Source: Enterobacter mori LMG 25706 (GTDB taxonomy: Bacteria; Pseudomonadota; Gammaproteobacteria; Enterobacterales; Enterobacteriaceae). From it: a DNA stretch of 64,000 nt. Numbering within the stretch: the stretch's first letter is position 1; every line of letters starts with the position of its first letter. This document shows positions 55,643-64,000 of this stretch, in pieces. Location: the NCBI RefSeq assembly GCF_000211415.1, contig NZ_GL890776.1:657794-721793 (forward strand). Reading direction: 5' to 3'. The notes beneath the pieces were generated by a model, which made no database searches, was not told the DNA's origin, and saw only the letters and a program-made list of their open reading frames with translations. The translations under genes and the position numbers were made by a program.

Positions 55643-57902
55643 TTATGCCATTTGAGTATTAACATTGTGGTGTTCATTAATCAATGCAATATATTGTTTC
55701 ATTTCGTCGTGAGGAATTGGTTTAAAGGGTTCATCTGGATCAACTGTGCTAGGAAGCCTTTCATAGAGAGTATGGAGACTTTGTTCGTACTGTGTCGAGT
55801 AACGCCCCATAAATCCAAACTCCGTCATTCCTAAAAATTTTAACAACGCTTGCTCATTAGACTTGATATTTCCTTTTCCTGCTGCAGGGTTCGCCGTCAT
55901 ATGCTGCATCACATTATTATAATCCGCTTTACTCTGCACCCACTTGAAGCAGAGCATCACTGCGGTTTTTCTTAGCTGCATCACACCCCATTTACTGGCA
56001 CTCTTCTTTTGATTTCTTTGATCTATTACATCCAATGCGTTAACATCCATTAACTGGAAAATTATGGCTCCTTTTGTTTCTGGTGGTGCGTATTTCAACT
56101 GATCTGGGTTAGCAATAATGCTTTTCATTAGTGCTACCCGCTTATCTTCACTATCTAGAGCTTGGTTGAACTGCCCTAAAACTCCATCAATGTCGTCCTT
56201 AATGCGATTAAACATCTCAGTTCCAATTTGAATCTTCTCCGCAGCTAATATTATTGGTATCGCACATAGTGACTGAAAAGTACCTAACGACATCATGTCC
56301 TCAAGTTTCTGATAATCCACGTTCCTAAGCATATACATAAAACCTTTCATAAAGGCAGCAAACGAATTGCCATCAACTTCAAATCCTAAAGATCCTTTTG
56401 CACCAATACCCCAGCATAGAGCCGCCTTACAATATATTCTGAAGCGACTGTTAAAATACATTACGTAGAAAACAGCAGTTCCTCCGGCACCAGCCTGAGC
56501 AGTTACACCCAGGGATAAAGTGGCAATCGCAGTGAACTTCTTCTCTTTGGTAACAATTGGCTCATTCTCTTCATGCTTAACATTACTGTCTTTTTCAGGA
56601 TGCGGATCAAACCATTCAATAGCACCACTAACGTTGCCACCCGCCTGAACGCCAGCAAAAGCGCCAATTTCTCCACCAGCCTGGACATCCGGCAGTGGAA
56701 TGGTTAAATTAATCTTCCTCTGACCTGGAGGTGGCGGAGGTGCAAGTTTCGCAGGGCTTCCCTTAATCCCATAGCCCTTTGCCATTTCTCCATTAAAATC
56801 AGCTTCCACACCCAGCTCAATCCCCAGGCTTGCCCCGACATTACCGGATAACACCGCATTTATCGTGTAGCGGATAGCACCCATGTTACAGACATCACCC
56901 ACTAACCCCGCAGATGCTTTGGCAGGAAACAACAATGCAATACCAAGTCGATCGGGAATAAATAGTTCAGTCGATGCTTTCGCCTCACCCAGTGCAAAAC
57001 TTGAGTGGCCTTCCATCTTCGCGGAGGCTTTCTTTTCTAAAGGGTTAAATTCAGCAGACAGCCCGGCCCCCTGGCTATAGCGCATCAGCTGTGCCTGTGC
57101 GCTGATGTCGACGTACTGATGATAAGTTGACTCATCGTCGGGCTTATCATTTTCTTTGGGCCAGGTAAGCCCTTTATTCATTTTTTTTGCCCAGTCAGTA
57201 AGTACAACATTACTGTCTTCTAATAGTTCATCTTCAAACTTAAGGCTGACTGACGCTTCTTTTAATTGTTTTATTAACTCTTCGTCATCAATCTTTCCCG
57301 AACGAACTGTTTTTTTCGTTTCATTCCCATTAGCATCGACACCAGTAATTTCTTTATCTTTATATTCAATGAAGCTGGCCTCACCGCTTTCCTTATCTAC
57401 CTCGCTGAGCTTGTACTTCCGCCAGTGGCTGCGAATTTTGTCGGAGCGGACATAAGTACTCTTAAACCCGGTAGTCTTCTGGAGAGGAATCAACTCCATA
57501 AGGCCTATCGCGGAGCCCTTGTAGTTCTCATCAAGCAGTTCCCCCTCGGGAATCTTTGCAGTCAGCGTTTTATAGGTTTGTTCCTTTAATTTTTCGTTAT
57601 CGTCACTTTGAGTTGTTGGTATTTCTCTGTAGCTTACTGTCATAAGCACGTTGTGGTTTTTTACCTGCCTGAGTCAGCATCTCATAATTGAGTTCATCCA
57701 GAGCAATCTGCGCTTTCTTCTGGTTTTCCAGCAACGCTGTCATTTTCAGCTGTTCCTGTATGAGTAAGCGGTTATCTTTTGCATCAACGCAAAGTAACGT
57801 TGCACTGCCTGGGTGAAAATATATCTGAGGGCCATGCTCTCCGTTGACGACAGTGTTTTTACTCACGTTATCCAGGCTACTTTGCCGTGTACCTTTAGTC
57901 AT
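55643..57902 (-). pseudogene. Candidate T6SS effector, copy A, split by a frameshift
   Basis: Two overlapping frames cover one ancestral gene. 57902-57603 encodes the first 92 residues as in copy B, then leaves the frame (ending RNTNNSK). From about 57627 the remaining 660 residues continue in another frame to 55643. Aligning with copy B (60864-60890) shows GGTATTTCTCTG here against GGTATGTACTCTG there, a one-base loss. The rest stays open and resembles copy B throughout, so the loss is recent. Programmed frameshifting is possible but no slippery run stands out. Product, if any: an N-terminally altered or absent protein. Confidence 0.82.
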
Positions 57903-57999
57903 TTTCTAACTGTTTGAATTAGCCCTTTACACAGCTTCGATATTCGATTCATATAAGCATCATTAGATCTAAATCTAATAAACCTGAAAATATGGATAA

Positions 58000-58884
58000 T
58001 CATTTATTGATCACGCAGCGAAAAACACCAATGTCATAGTCATAATCTTCATCTTCTGGTTTCGTATTAGATGGGGAAGATTGTCTGAAAATCGTTAACG
58101 CATACTGATCATCTCCACCAACAGCTCCCCGCTGCACTTTTTTTATTCCTTTAGTTGGCCCTTGCGGGTCTTTCAATTGCGAATGAGAATAATAATCTGA
58201 TGCATACCAGTCATTTGTCCACTCTTTTCCACTTAATCCCATATCATACAGACCCAGTGGGTTTGGCGAGTATTTGCCAATTGGATAAATTGGAAGCCCC
58301 AGCCCATCAGTATATTTATCTAACTCATCATATGTTGGATAATTTCTCCCACGCTCAATCTTTCCATTGTCGGTTGCAAAGGGCATGTATTTTCCTTCTG
58401 ATCGAGCGGCATATTCCCATTGAGCTTCCGTTGGCAAATCTATTTTCTTACCTGAGCGTTCCCCAAGCCATTGACAATAATCTTTGGCTTTTTCCCAAGT
58501 GACATACGCTGAATAACCCCCCCCTTGTAATGAAGGATGTTTTTTAGCCAGAATAAACAATGGCGACTTTTTAATGCCAGTCAAGCTCAAGTATTCATTA
58601 TAATCATCATTAGTCACTTTGTATTTTGAGATTAAAAAATCACTTAATACAACTTTATGCAATACTTTATCATCTTGCTGAATACTAAAAGGTAATTTCT
58701 CTCCAACTAATGGACCAAAGTCTCCCATTAAAAAATCGCCGCCTTTAACCGGGATCATATTTGACACAGATTTTTCCACAAATTTATTGGCAGTGTCTGA
58801 ACTTTGTTTTAGCGATGCATCATCACAACCAGTCATAGTTAAAACAAAAATAATGTATGCCACATTCACGCAGCTATTTTTCAT
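58000..58884 (-). CDS. SUMF1/FGE-like lipoprotein, copy B (candidate immunity protein)
   Basis: 294 residues, mostly identical to copy A (54753-55631). Lipoprotein signal IIFVLTMTGCDDAS; FGE-fold motifs VKGGDFLMGDFG, LPTEAQWEYAARSEGKYMPF, GLYDMGLSGKEWTNDWY and IGVFRCVINK; the catalytic cysteine pair of real FGE enzymes is absent (RGAVGGDDQYALTIFR). It lies 11 bases downstream of the intact effector copy B and is presumably co-translated. Differences from copy A cluster near residues 95-125, which may set partner specificity. Confidence 0.84.
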   Translation of the reverse strand: MKNSCVNVAYIIFVLTMTGCDDASLKQSSDTANKFVEKSVSNMIPVKGGDFLMGDFGPLVGEKLPFSIQQDDKVLHKVVLSDFLISKYKVTNDDYNEYLSLTGIKKSPLFILAKKHPSLQGGGYSAYVTWEKAKDYCQWLGERSGKKIDLPTEAQWEYAARSEGKYMPFATDNGKIERGRNYPTYDELDKYTDGLGLPIYPIGKYSPNPLGLYDMGLSGKEWTNDWYASDYYSHSQLKDPQGPTKGIKKVQRGAVGGDDQYALTIFRQSSPSNTKPEDEDYDYDIGVFRCVINK

Positions 58885-58895
58885 TTACATTCGCC

Positions 58896-61151
58896 TTATG
58901 CCATTGCTGTATTTGAAGAATGCTGTTGATAAATCAAAGCAGTATACTCTTCAATCTGCTCATCTGGGATATGTTTGAAGGGTTCATCGGGTTCTACAGT
59001 ATCAGGAAGCCTGTCATAAAGAAGACCAAGATTTCTTTCGTATTGAGATGAGTATTCATCTAATACTCCAAACTCAGTAAGCCCCATAAATTTTAATAGT
59101 ACCTTATCATTAGTATATACGTCCCCTTTTTCTGCCGCAGGGCTAGTAGTCATATGTTGCATCACATTATTATAGTCAGCTTTACTCTGCACCCATTTAA
59201 AACAATACATTACTGCCATTTTCCTCTTCTGCATTACCCCCCATTTTTTGGTGTTTCGCTTTTGGTTTCGAGGGTCAATAACATCCAATGCTGTCACATC
59301 TATTAATTGAGCAATAATTGTACCTTTCGTCTCTGGCGGGGTATATTTTAACTGATCCGGATTGGCTATAATACGATTCATCAGTGCAACCCTTTTTTCT
59401 TCATTGTCCAGCGCGTTATCAAGTTGAATCAAAACCTCTTGAGCTTCACCTTTAATGCTATTGAACATATCAACGCCAATTTGAATTTTTTCGGCTGCTA
59501 AAATTATTGGGATTGCGCACAAAGCTCGAAATGAATCACGAGGCATCATGTCCTCAAGTTTCTGATAATCCACATTCCTAAGCATATACATAAAACCCTT
59601 CATAAATGCCGCAAATGAATTCCCATCCACTTCAAAACCTAATGAACCTTTAGCTCCAACTCCCCAGCACAATGCAGCCTTACAATAAATTCTGAACCGA
59701 CTGTTAATATACGTTACGTAGAAAACAGCAGTTCCTCCGGCCCCGGCCTGAGCGGTTACCCCCAAAGATAAGGTGGCTATTGCTGTGAATTTCTTCTCTT
59801 TGGCAACAATTGGCTTATTCTCTTCATGCTTAACATTACTGTCATCATCCGGATGTGGGTCAAACCATTCAATAGCACCGCTGACATTGCCACCTGCCTG
59901 AACGCCGGCAAAAGCGCCAATTTCTCCGCCAGCCTGGACATCAGGCTGTGGGATAGTGAGATTAATTTGTCGCTGGCCTGGAGGCGGCGGTGGGGTCAGC
60001 CGTGCCGGGCTACCCTTAATCCCATAGCCCTTTGCCATTTCTCCACTAAAATCAGCTTCTACACCCAGCTCAATCCCCAGGCTTGCTCCGGCATTGCCGG
60101 ATAACACCGCATTAATGGTGTAGCGAATGGCCCCCATGTTACAGACTCCACCTACTGCGCCCGAAGATGCTCTGGCAGGAAACAACAATGCGATACCAAG
60201 TCGATCAGGAATAAAAAGTTCAGCGGATGCCTTCGCCTCTCCCAGAGCAAAACTGGCATGACCTTCCATCTTCGCGGAGGCTTTCCCTTCTAAAGGGTTA
60301 AATTCTGAAGATAGCCCCGCTCCCTGGCTATAGCGCATCAGTTGAGCCTGTGCACTGATGTCGACATACTGATGGTAAGCTGACTCATCATCTGGTTTAT
60401 CATTTTCATTGGGCCAGGTAAGCCCTTTATTCATTTTTTTCGCCCAGTCCGTCAGAACAACATTACTGTCTTCTAACAGTTCATCTTCAAATTTAAGACT
60501 GAAGGATGCTTTTTTTAATTGTTTCCTGAGCTCTTCGATATCTATTTTCCCTGACCTGACTGTTTTTTTTATCTCATTACCATCCGCATCGATGCCAGTC
60601 ACTTCTTTATCTTCATATTTAATGAAGCTGGCTTCACCACTTTCCTTATCTACATCGCTGAGTTTGTACTTCCGCCAGTGGCCGCGAATTTTATCAGAGC
60701 GAACGTAAGTACTCTTAAATCCGGCAGTCTTCTGAAGGGGGATCAACTCCATAAGTCCGATAGCTGAACCTGTGGAGTTCTCATCGAGCAGCTCTCCCTC
60801 AGGAACACTTGCGGTAAGGGCTTTGAGCTCTGCCTTTAATTTTTCGTTAGCGTCATTGAGTTGTTGGTATGTACTCTGTAGCTTACTGTCATAAGCACGT
60901 TGTGGTTTTTTACCTGCCTGAGTCAGCATCTCATAATTGAGTTCATCCAGAGCAATCTGCGCTTTCTTCTGGTTTTCCAGCAACGCTGTCATTTTCAGCT
61001 GTTCCTGTATGAGTAAGCGGTTATCTTTTGCATCAACGCAAAGTAACGTTGCACTGCCTGGGTGAAAATATATCTGAGGGCCATGCTCTCCGTTGACGAC
61101 AGTGTTTTTACTCACGTTATCCAGGCTACTTTGCTGTGTACCTTTAGTCAT
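58896..61151 (-). CDS. Candidate T6SS effector, copy B (intact)
   Basis: 751 residues, no signal peptide. The N-terminal region (1-50, HGPQIYFHPGSATLLCVDAK) is followed by a probable coiled coil (about 50-115, QLNDANEKLKAELKALTA) and a middle domain with LMELIPLQKTAGFKSTYVRS. Then come glycine/alanine-rich hydrophobic stretches (FTAIATLSLGVTAQAGAGG near 452 and WGVGAKGSLGFEVDG near 500) and a helical C-terminus. I recognise no known catalytic motif; the hydrophobic middle could insert in membranes. It starts 16 bases after vgrG and is followed by the FGE-like lipoprotein, the usual effector-immunity order. Assignment as effector rests on context. Confidence 0.72.
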   Translation of the reverse strand: MTKGTQQSSLDNVSKNTVVNGEHGPQIYFHPGSATLLCVDAKDNRLLIQEQLKMTALLENQKKAQIALDELNYEMLTQAGKKPQRAYDSKLQSTYQQLNDANEKLKAELKALTASVPEGELLDENSTGSAIGLMELIPLQKTAGFKSTYVRSDKIRGHWRKYKLSDVDKESGEASFIKYEDKEVTGIDADGNEIKKTVRSGKIDIEELRKQLKKASFSLKFEDELLEDSNVVLTDWAKKMNKGLTWPNENDKPDDESAYHQYVDISAQAQLMRYSQGAGLSSEFNPLEGKASAKMEGHASFALGEAKASAELFIPDRLGIALLFPARASSGAVGGVCNMGAIRYTINAVLSGNAGASLGIELGVEADFSGEMAKGYGIKGSPARLTPPPPPGQRQINLTIPQPDVQAGGEIGAFAGVQAGGNVSGAIEWFDPHPDDDSNVKHEENKPIVAKEKKFTAIATLSLGVTAQAGAGGTAVFYVTYINSRFRIYCKAALCWGVGAKGSLGFEVDGNSFAAFMKGFMYMLRNVDYQKLEDMMPRDSFRALCAIPIILAAEKIQIGVDMFNSIKGEAQEVLIQLDNALDNEEKRVALMNRIIANPDQLKYTPPETKGTIIAQLIDVTALDVIDPRNQKRNTKKWGVMQKRKMAVMYCFKWVQSKADYNNVMQHMTTSPAAEKGDVYTNDKVLLKFMGLTEFGVLDEYSSQYERNLGLLYDRLPDTVEPDEPFKHIPDEQIEEYTALIYQQHSSNTAMA

Positions 61152-61167
61152 TTTCTAACTCCCTGAA

Positions 61168-63684
61168 TTAGCCACCGAGCAGTTCAATATTGATTTTGCT
61201 TTTTGCCGCACCGAATATTTCAGCCGTCTTACCTTCACTGTCAGTGCGCCCTTCATAAACAGAGCCATCAGCAGTGGTGATCCGATATCGCGTGTTTGCC
61301 AGGATATCGCCGGACTCCTTATCCTGTGCAACAAAGTTCTCGCTATATCCTTGGGGAAGTTCCGGTTTAGGTGCGTCATAATCCGCACTTCCTATTTTCT
61401 GGATATTGGCACATTTCAGTAAAATATTGCCTGGAGCCCCAAGCTCCATATTTCCACCTGCCAGTTTCATAAATGCACCGTCACAGTTAACAACCAGCTC
61501 TGTTGCACCCGTGATGACCACTTTGCCTTCCACACTTGTCACCGTTACGTCTTTCTTCGCAATGGCCTCCAGCACATCATCCTGCGCCTGGATTTCCACT
61601 TTTCCTTTGGCAGCAAAGAGCTTCATCCCAGCTTTTCGGGCCAGAATACTCACGGCCTCGCCCGCAGCCACCGTAAAGCGCTTCAGAGCACTGATATCAG
61701 TATTCTGCTGGGACATAATTCCTACGCTGGCGGTACCAGAAGCTACACACACTGCCTGAGGACTGGTGATACTCACACCTTCAGGCGCATTCAATATGAT
61801 CCCTGGTTTAGCAAGCTCTTTGAGAGCTGTGTTAAGCGTCTGCTGACTTGCAGTATCTGCTGGTAGGGCGTCAGCCCCTTCAGCAGCTGATGACAAACTT
61901 TTTGCTATCGTCAGAGCATTTTCAAGCTGGGTAATAGCCTCTTTCATAGAGAGCATCTTGTCCCCAGCAAACGGCTGTTTATCTGCTGTGATAAACACCC
62001 CTGCCCCACCGCGAATGGAAACGTGTCTGTCAGTACGAAGCTCAGCACCTTCGCCGCGAAGTTTCCTGGAAGCGTCTACATTGTGCCCTAAATTAAGTTG
62101 GGTCTTACCCCCGTACTCAGTACTGAGCTTAACGTGCTCTTCACCGCGCTTGTCCTCCATCCGCAGCTTGTTCAGCCCAGCTGTTCTGATAACGTTTCGC
62201 GTGCTGTTAGCTTCACTCACATGGTCAACGTGACGGGAGTCGTGCATCGCGTGTGCTATATACGGACGATCCGGATCGCCTTCATGGAACGCAATGGCGA
62301 CTTCAGTGCCCCGTATCAGGGGGAAGTGGAAGCCGTACTTGTCGCCACCGTAAGGTTTGGCAAAACGAACCGGCATACTTTCCATACCCTGACGTTTGTC
62401 ATCGCGATCGGCATCAAACTTCACCCGGTACATGCCCGAGGCATCCTGCCAGGCGTAGATATCGTTATCTTTGGCGCTGGTGACGCGCGCCATCAGAGTG
62501 CCGCTGACCACCGGGCGTTTTTTAGGAGCCGGACGCCAGCAACGGTTTTCGTAATAAGGCATCCCTTCCCACGTCACTAACAGGGCATTCTTACGGCTGG
62601 CAGTATAACCCGTGCGGGTAATGATAATGCCGTTGTCCGTTTCGGAGGGTAAAGTCGGCGGGATCGCCACTTCACTGATGGTCAGCACCTGAGCCGGAGA
62701 AAGCAGGGCATCATTACTGCATCCGCTGACCGTCGTTTGTCCGGACAGAAAACGCTCATGCTCGAGGCGGGCCCAGAAGTTGCCGGTTTCTGCGGAAGGT
62801 GTGATTTTATCGCCACGTTCAAGATGACGCGGCAGGTAGTGATAAACCTCGCCGTAGGTCACACCGTCACCATCACCACGGGTCATGTCCGCAGGTGCAG
62901 AGGTCAGTACATTCTGGGCTTCACGGTGATTGTAATCACTGGCGGTGACAGAACGCTCAACGACGTTTTGCCGGACGTTTACGCCCCACACTGAATCGGC
63001 TTTATTGTCATTCATCCCTGACGGGCTGTTCAGAGGCAGCGTTTTACCGAAGATCCATGCACTCTGCTTGTCCGCGAAGTGTACCACTTCGGTTTGCGTG
63101 TCCGGTTGCAGAGTGAAGAAGTAGAAAATCCCCACTTCGGCCAGCAGACGCTCAATGAACGCGAGGTCACTTTCCTTGTACTGGTTGATCTGCTCGCGCT
63201 TTGGATAGCCAGCTTTGAGGGTAAATTCATACTCCCAGCCTTTCAGGCCATGCTCCTGCAATACTTCGGTGACAACTTCCGGTACCGACTTATTAACGAA
63301 AAAGCGGTGGGTACGGAACTGCTTGCGCAACAGGGAAAGGAACGGCTCAATAATAATCTGGTATGTTGCCTGGTCGCGTGAACCACTGATACGCTTAAAA
63401 TGCGTCACCACGCCATGCACCACTTTCTGCCCGGTTAGCCCCATCAATGGCCCGGTCCCCATGGTCAGCGTGGCAGGTTTGGTCAACAGTTGTGCCGAAC
63501 TAATATTCTGATCGCTGCTGGTGAACAAGATGGTGTAGTGGTAAAGCTCGCTCATGAACTCTTTACCGGTAAAAGTCTCAACATCCAGTGAAGCCGTACA
63601 GGATGGAATGTCGAGACGGTAGCGGTTCAACCCGCCCTCCGTAAGAGCAGATAGGGTGTTCTTCAGCGTATCGGTCAGACTCAT
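61168..63684 (-). CDS. vgrG: T6SS spike protein VgrG with C-terminal transthyretin-like extension
   Basis: 838 residues from ATG 63684; the frame back to 63738 lacks a better start. gp27-like part (LDVETFTGKEFMSELYHYTI), gp5 OB-fold (YRVKFDADRDDKRQGMESMP, GTEVAIAFHEGDPDRPYI), then the DUF2345 needle (KGKVEIQAQDDVLEAIAKKD). The last 55 residues or so (DKESGDILANTRYRITTADG, SVYEGRTDSEGKT) form a transthyretin-like module. Such domains on VgrG recruit cargo effectors such as Tle1 in enteroaggregative E. coli. The cargo here is most likely the effector encoded just downstream. Confidence 0.94.
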   Translation of the reverse strand: MSLTDTLKNTLSALTEGGLNRYRLDIPSCTASLDVETFTGKEFMSELYHYTILFTSSDQNISSAQLLTKPATLTMGTGPLMGLTGQKVVHGVVTHFKRISGSRDQATYQIIIEPFLSLLRKQFRTHRFFVNKSVPEVVTEVLQEHGLKGWEYEFTLKAGYPKREQINQYKESDLAFIERLLAEVGIFYFFTLQPDTQTEVVHFADKQSAWIFGKTLPLNSPSGMNDNKADSVWGVNVRQNVVERSVTASDYNHREAQNVLTSAPADMTRGDGDGVTYGEVYHYLPRHLERGDKITPSAETGNFWARLEHERFLSGQTTVSGCSNDALLSPAQVLTISEVAIPPTLPSETDNGIIITRTGYTASRKNALLVTWEGMPYYENRCWRPAPKKRPVVSGTLMARVTSAKDNDIYAWQDASGMYRVKFDADRDDKRQGMESMPVRFAKPYGGDKYGFHFPLIRGTEVAIAFHEGDPDRPYIAHAMHDSRHVDHVSEANSTRNVIRTAGLNKLRMEDKRGEEHVKLSTEYGGKTQLNLGHNVDASRKLRGEGAELRTDRHVSIRGGAGVFITADKQPFAGDKMLSMKEAITQLENALTIAKSLSSAAEGADALPADTASQQTLNTALKELAKPGIILNAPEGVSITSPQAVCVASGTASVGIMSQQNTDISALKRFTVAAGEAVSILARKAGMKLFAAKGKVEIQAQDDVLEAIAKKDVTVTSVEGKVVITGATELVVNCDGAFMKLAGGNMELGAPGNILLKCANIQKIGSADYDAPKPELPQGYSENFVAQDKESGDILANTRYRITTADGSVYEGRTDSEGKTAEIFGAAKSKINIELLGG

Positions 63685-63783
63685 GATATTGACTCCATGG
63701 AATAACCTGCTGTCCATGACGCTATTGCCGACAAGCACATTGCAGGTTTAATCGGGTTACTCAGCGAGTACGAAAAAGGGTGA

Positions 63784-63987
63784 TTACGATTCCAGCCCGA
63801 GGGCGCAGGCGAGGATTTTCTTCAGCAAAACGGTCATTTCAAAATTATCTATCGTATATTTCCCATCACCACTAATGTGAATAAAATGCTTAACAAACGT
63901 ATAAATAAAAGCATCCGAAAAAAACAGCATTTCCATCATAGCCAAAGTAATAAAGATTAAAATTTTTGCAATTTTACATTGAGACAC
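63784..63987 (-). CDS. Small membrane-segment protein upstream of vgrG (may extend past edge)
   Basis: At least 67 residues. A hydrophobic helix (ILIFITLAMMEMLFFSDAF) is followed by a polar tail ending KKILACALGLES. A GTG at 63987 is the first start seen, but the frame is still open at the window edge, so the true start may lie outside. No ribosome site is clear. It is in line with vgrG; function unknown. Confidence 0.4.
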   Translation of the reverse strand: MSQCKIAKILIFITLAMMEMLFFSDAFIYTFVKHFIHISGDGKYTIDNFEMTVLLKKILACALGLES

Positions 63988-64000
63988 TATTCGGAAACTT

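Noticed and set aside
57603-57902. Stand-alone 99-residue gene
   Set aside because: Its first 92 residues equal the N-terminus of the intact effector copy B apart from one substitution, so it is the front part of a frameshifted gene.
1-64000. CRISPR array, tRNA or rRNA genes, insertion sequences, integrase or attachment sites
   Set aside because: No regular short repeats with spacers, no cloverleaf or rRNA-like segments, no transposase or integrase frames seen; the T6SS region shows no obvious flanking direct repeats within the window.

Overview
The window looks like a chromosomal segment of an Enterobacteriaceae member close to Enterobacter. This rests on E. coli-like gene order (curA-mnaT-ydcZ-ydcY, ydcR and ydcSTUV-patD, ydbJ-hslJ-ydbK-micC-ompN, ttcA-dbpA-fnrS-zntB, dgcM) combined with accessory blocks that E. 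coli K-12 lacks at these places (srfABC, a cioAB-type oxidase, a type VI secretion locus). The species cannot be fixed from the sequence alone.

Layout. 1-3.1 kb: curA (cut by the left edge), an XRE-cupin regulator divergent from mnaT-ydcZ, then ydcY and a REP pair. 3.1-12.4 kb: an orphan DppA-like binding protein, the srfABC operon (membrane protein, actin/Hsp70-fold ATPase, P-loop protein) and an alpha/beta hydrolase. 12.4-20.9 kb: the small membrane toxin gene ortT, two tandem yeaR paralogues with yoaG, and the polyamine/GABA block patD-ydcVUTS with its MocR-type neighbour ydcR. 20.9-24.1 kb: a YmcF/YnfQ-like cold-shock small protein divergent from a cyanide-insensitive-type bd oxidase operon (cioA-cioB-DUF2474). 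24.2-30.2 kb: hslJ, ydbJ, pyruvate:flavodoxin oxidoreductase, the sRNA MicC and porin ompN. 30.2-40.2 kb: small genes, ttcA, dbpA, the sRNA FnrS with its FNR box, zntB, a short chemoreceptor and two cyclic-di-GMP enzymes.

40.3-64 kb: part of a T6SS locus, transcribed leftward as one block from the right edge: vgrG, two tandem copies of a module (large candidate effector followed by a SUMF1/FGE-like lipoprotein), a secreted repeat-type protein, a PAAR protein, a membrane protein, tssM, tssA, a lipoprotein, tssF, tssG, tssJ, tssE, a VasL-type protein and a small unknown. Sheath, Hcp, ClpV, TssK and TssL genes are not in the window and presumably lie beyond the right edge.

The most interesting part is 53.3-61.2 kb. 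The candidate effector/lipoprotein module is duplicated directly downstream of a VgrG carrying a transthyretin-like C-terminal extension. The VgrG-proximal effector copy is intact. The distal copy has a one-base deletion that splits it, while both lipoprotein partners stay open, as expected if the lipoproteins are immunity proteins. The lipoproteins keep the FGE fold signature but lack the catalytic cysteine pair of true formylglycine-generating enzymes. Other items worth checking are three ACTATAGT boxes around the XRE-cupin gene, an FNR box in the ortT-yeaR intergenic region, a FliA-like promoter before the chemoreceptor, and several unannotated small proteins.
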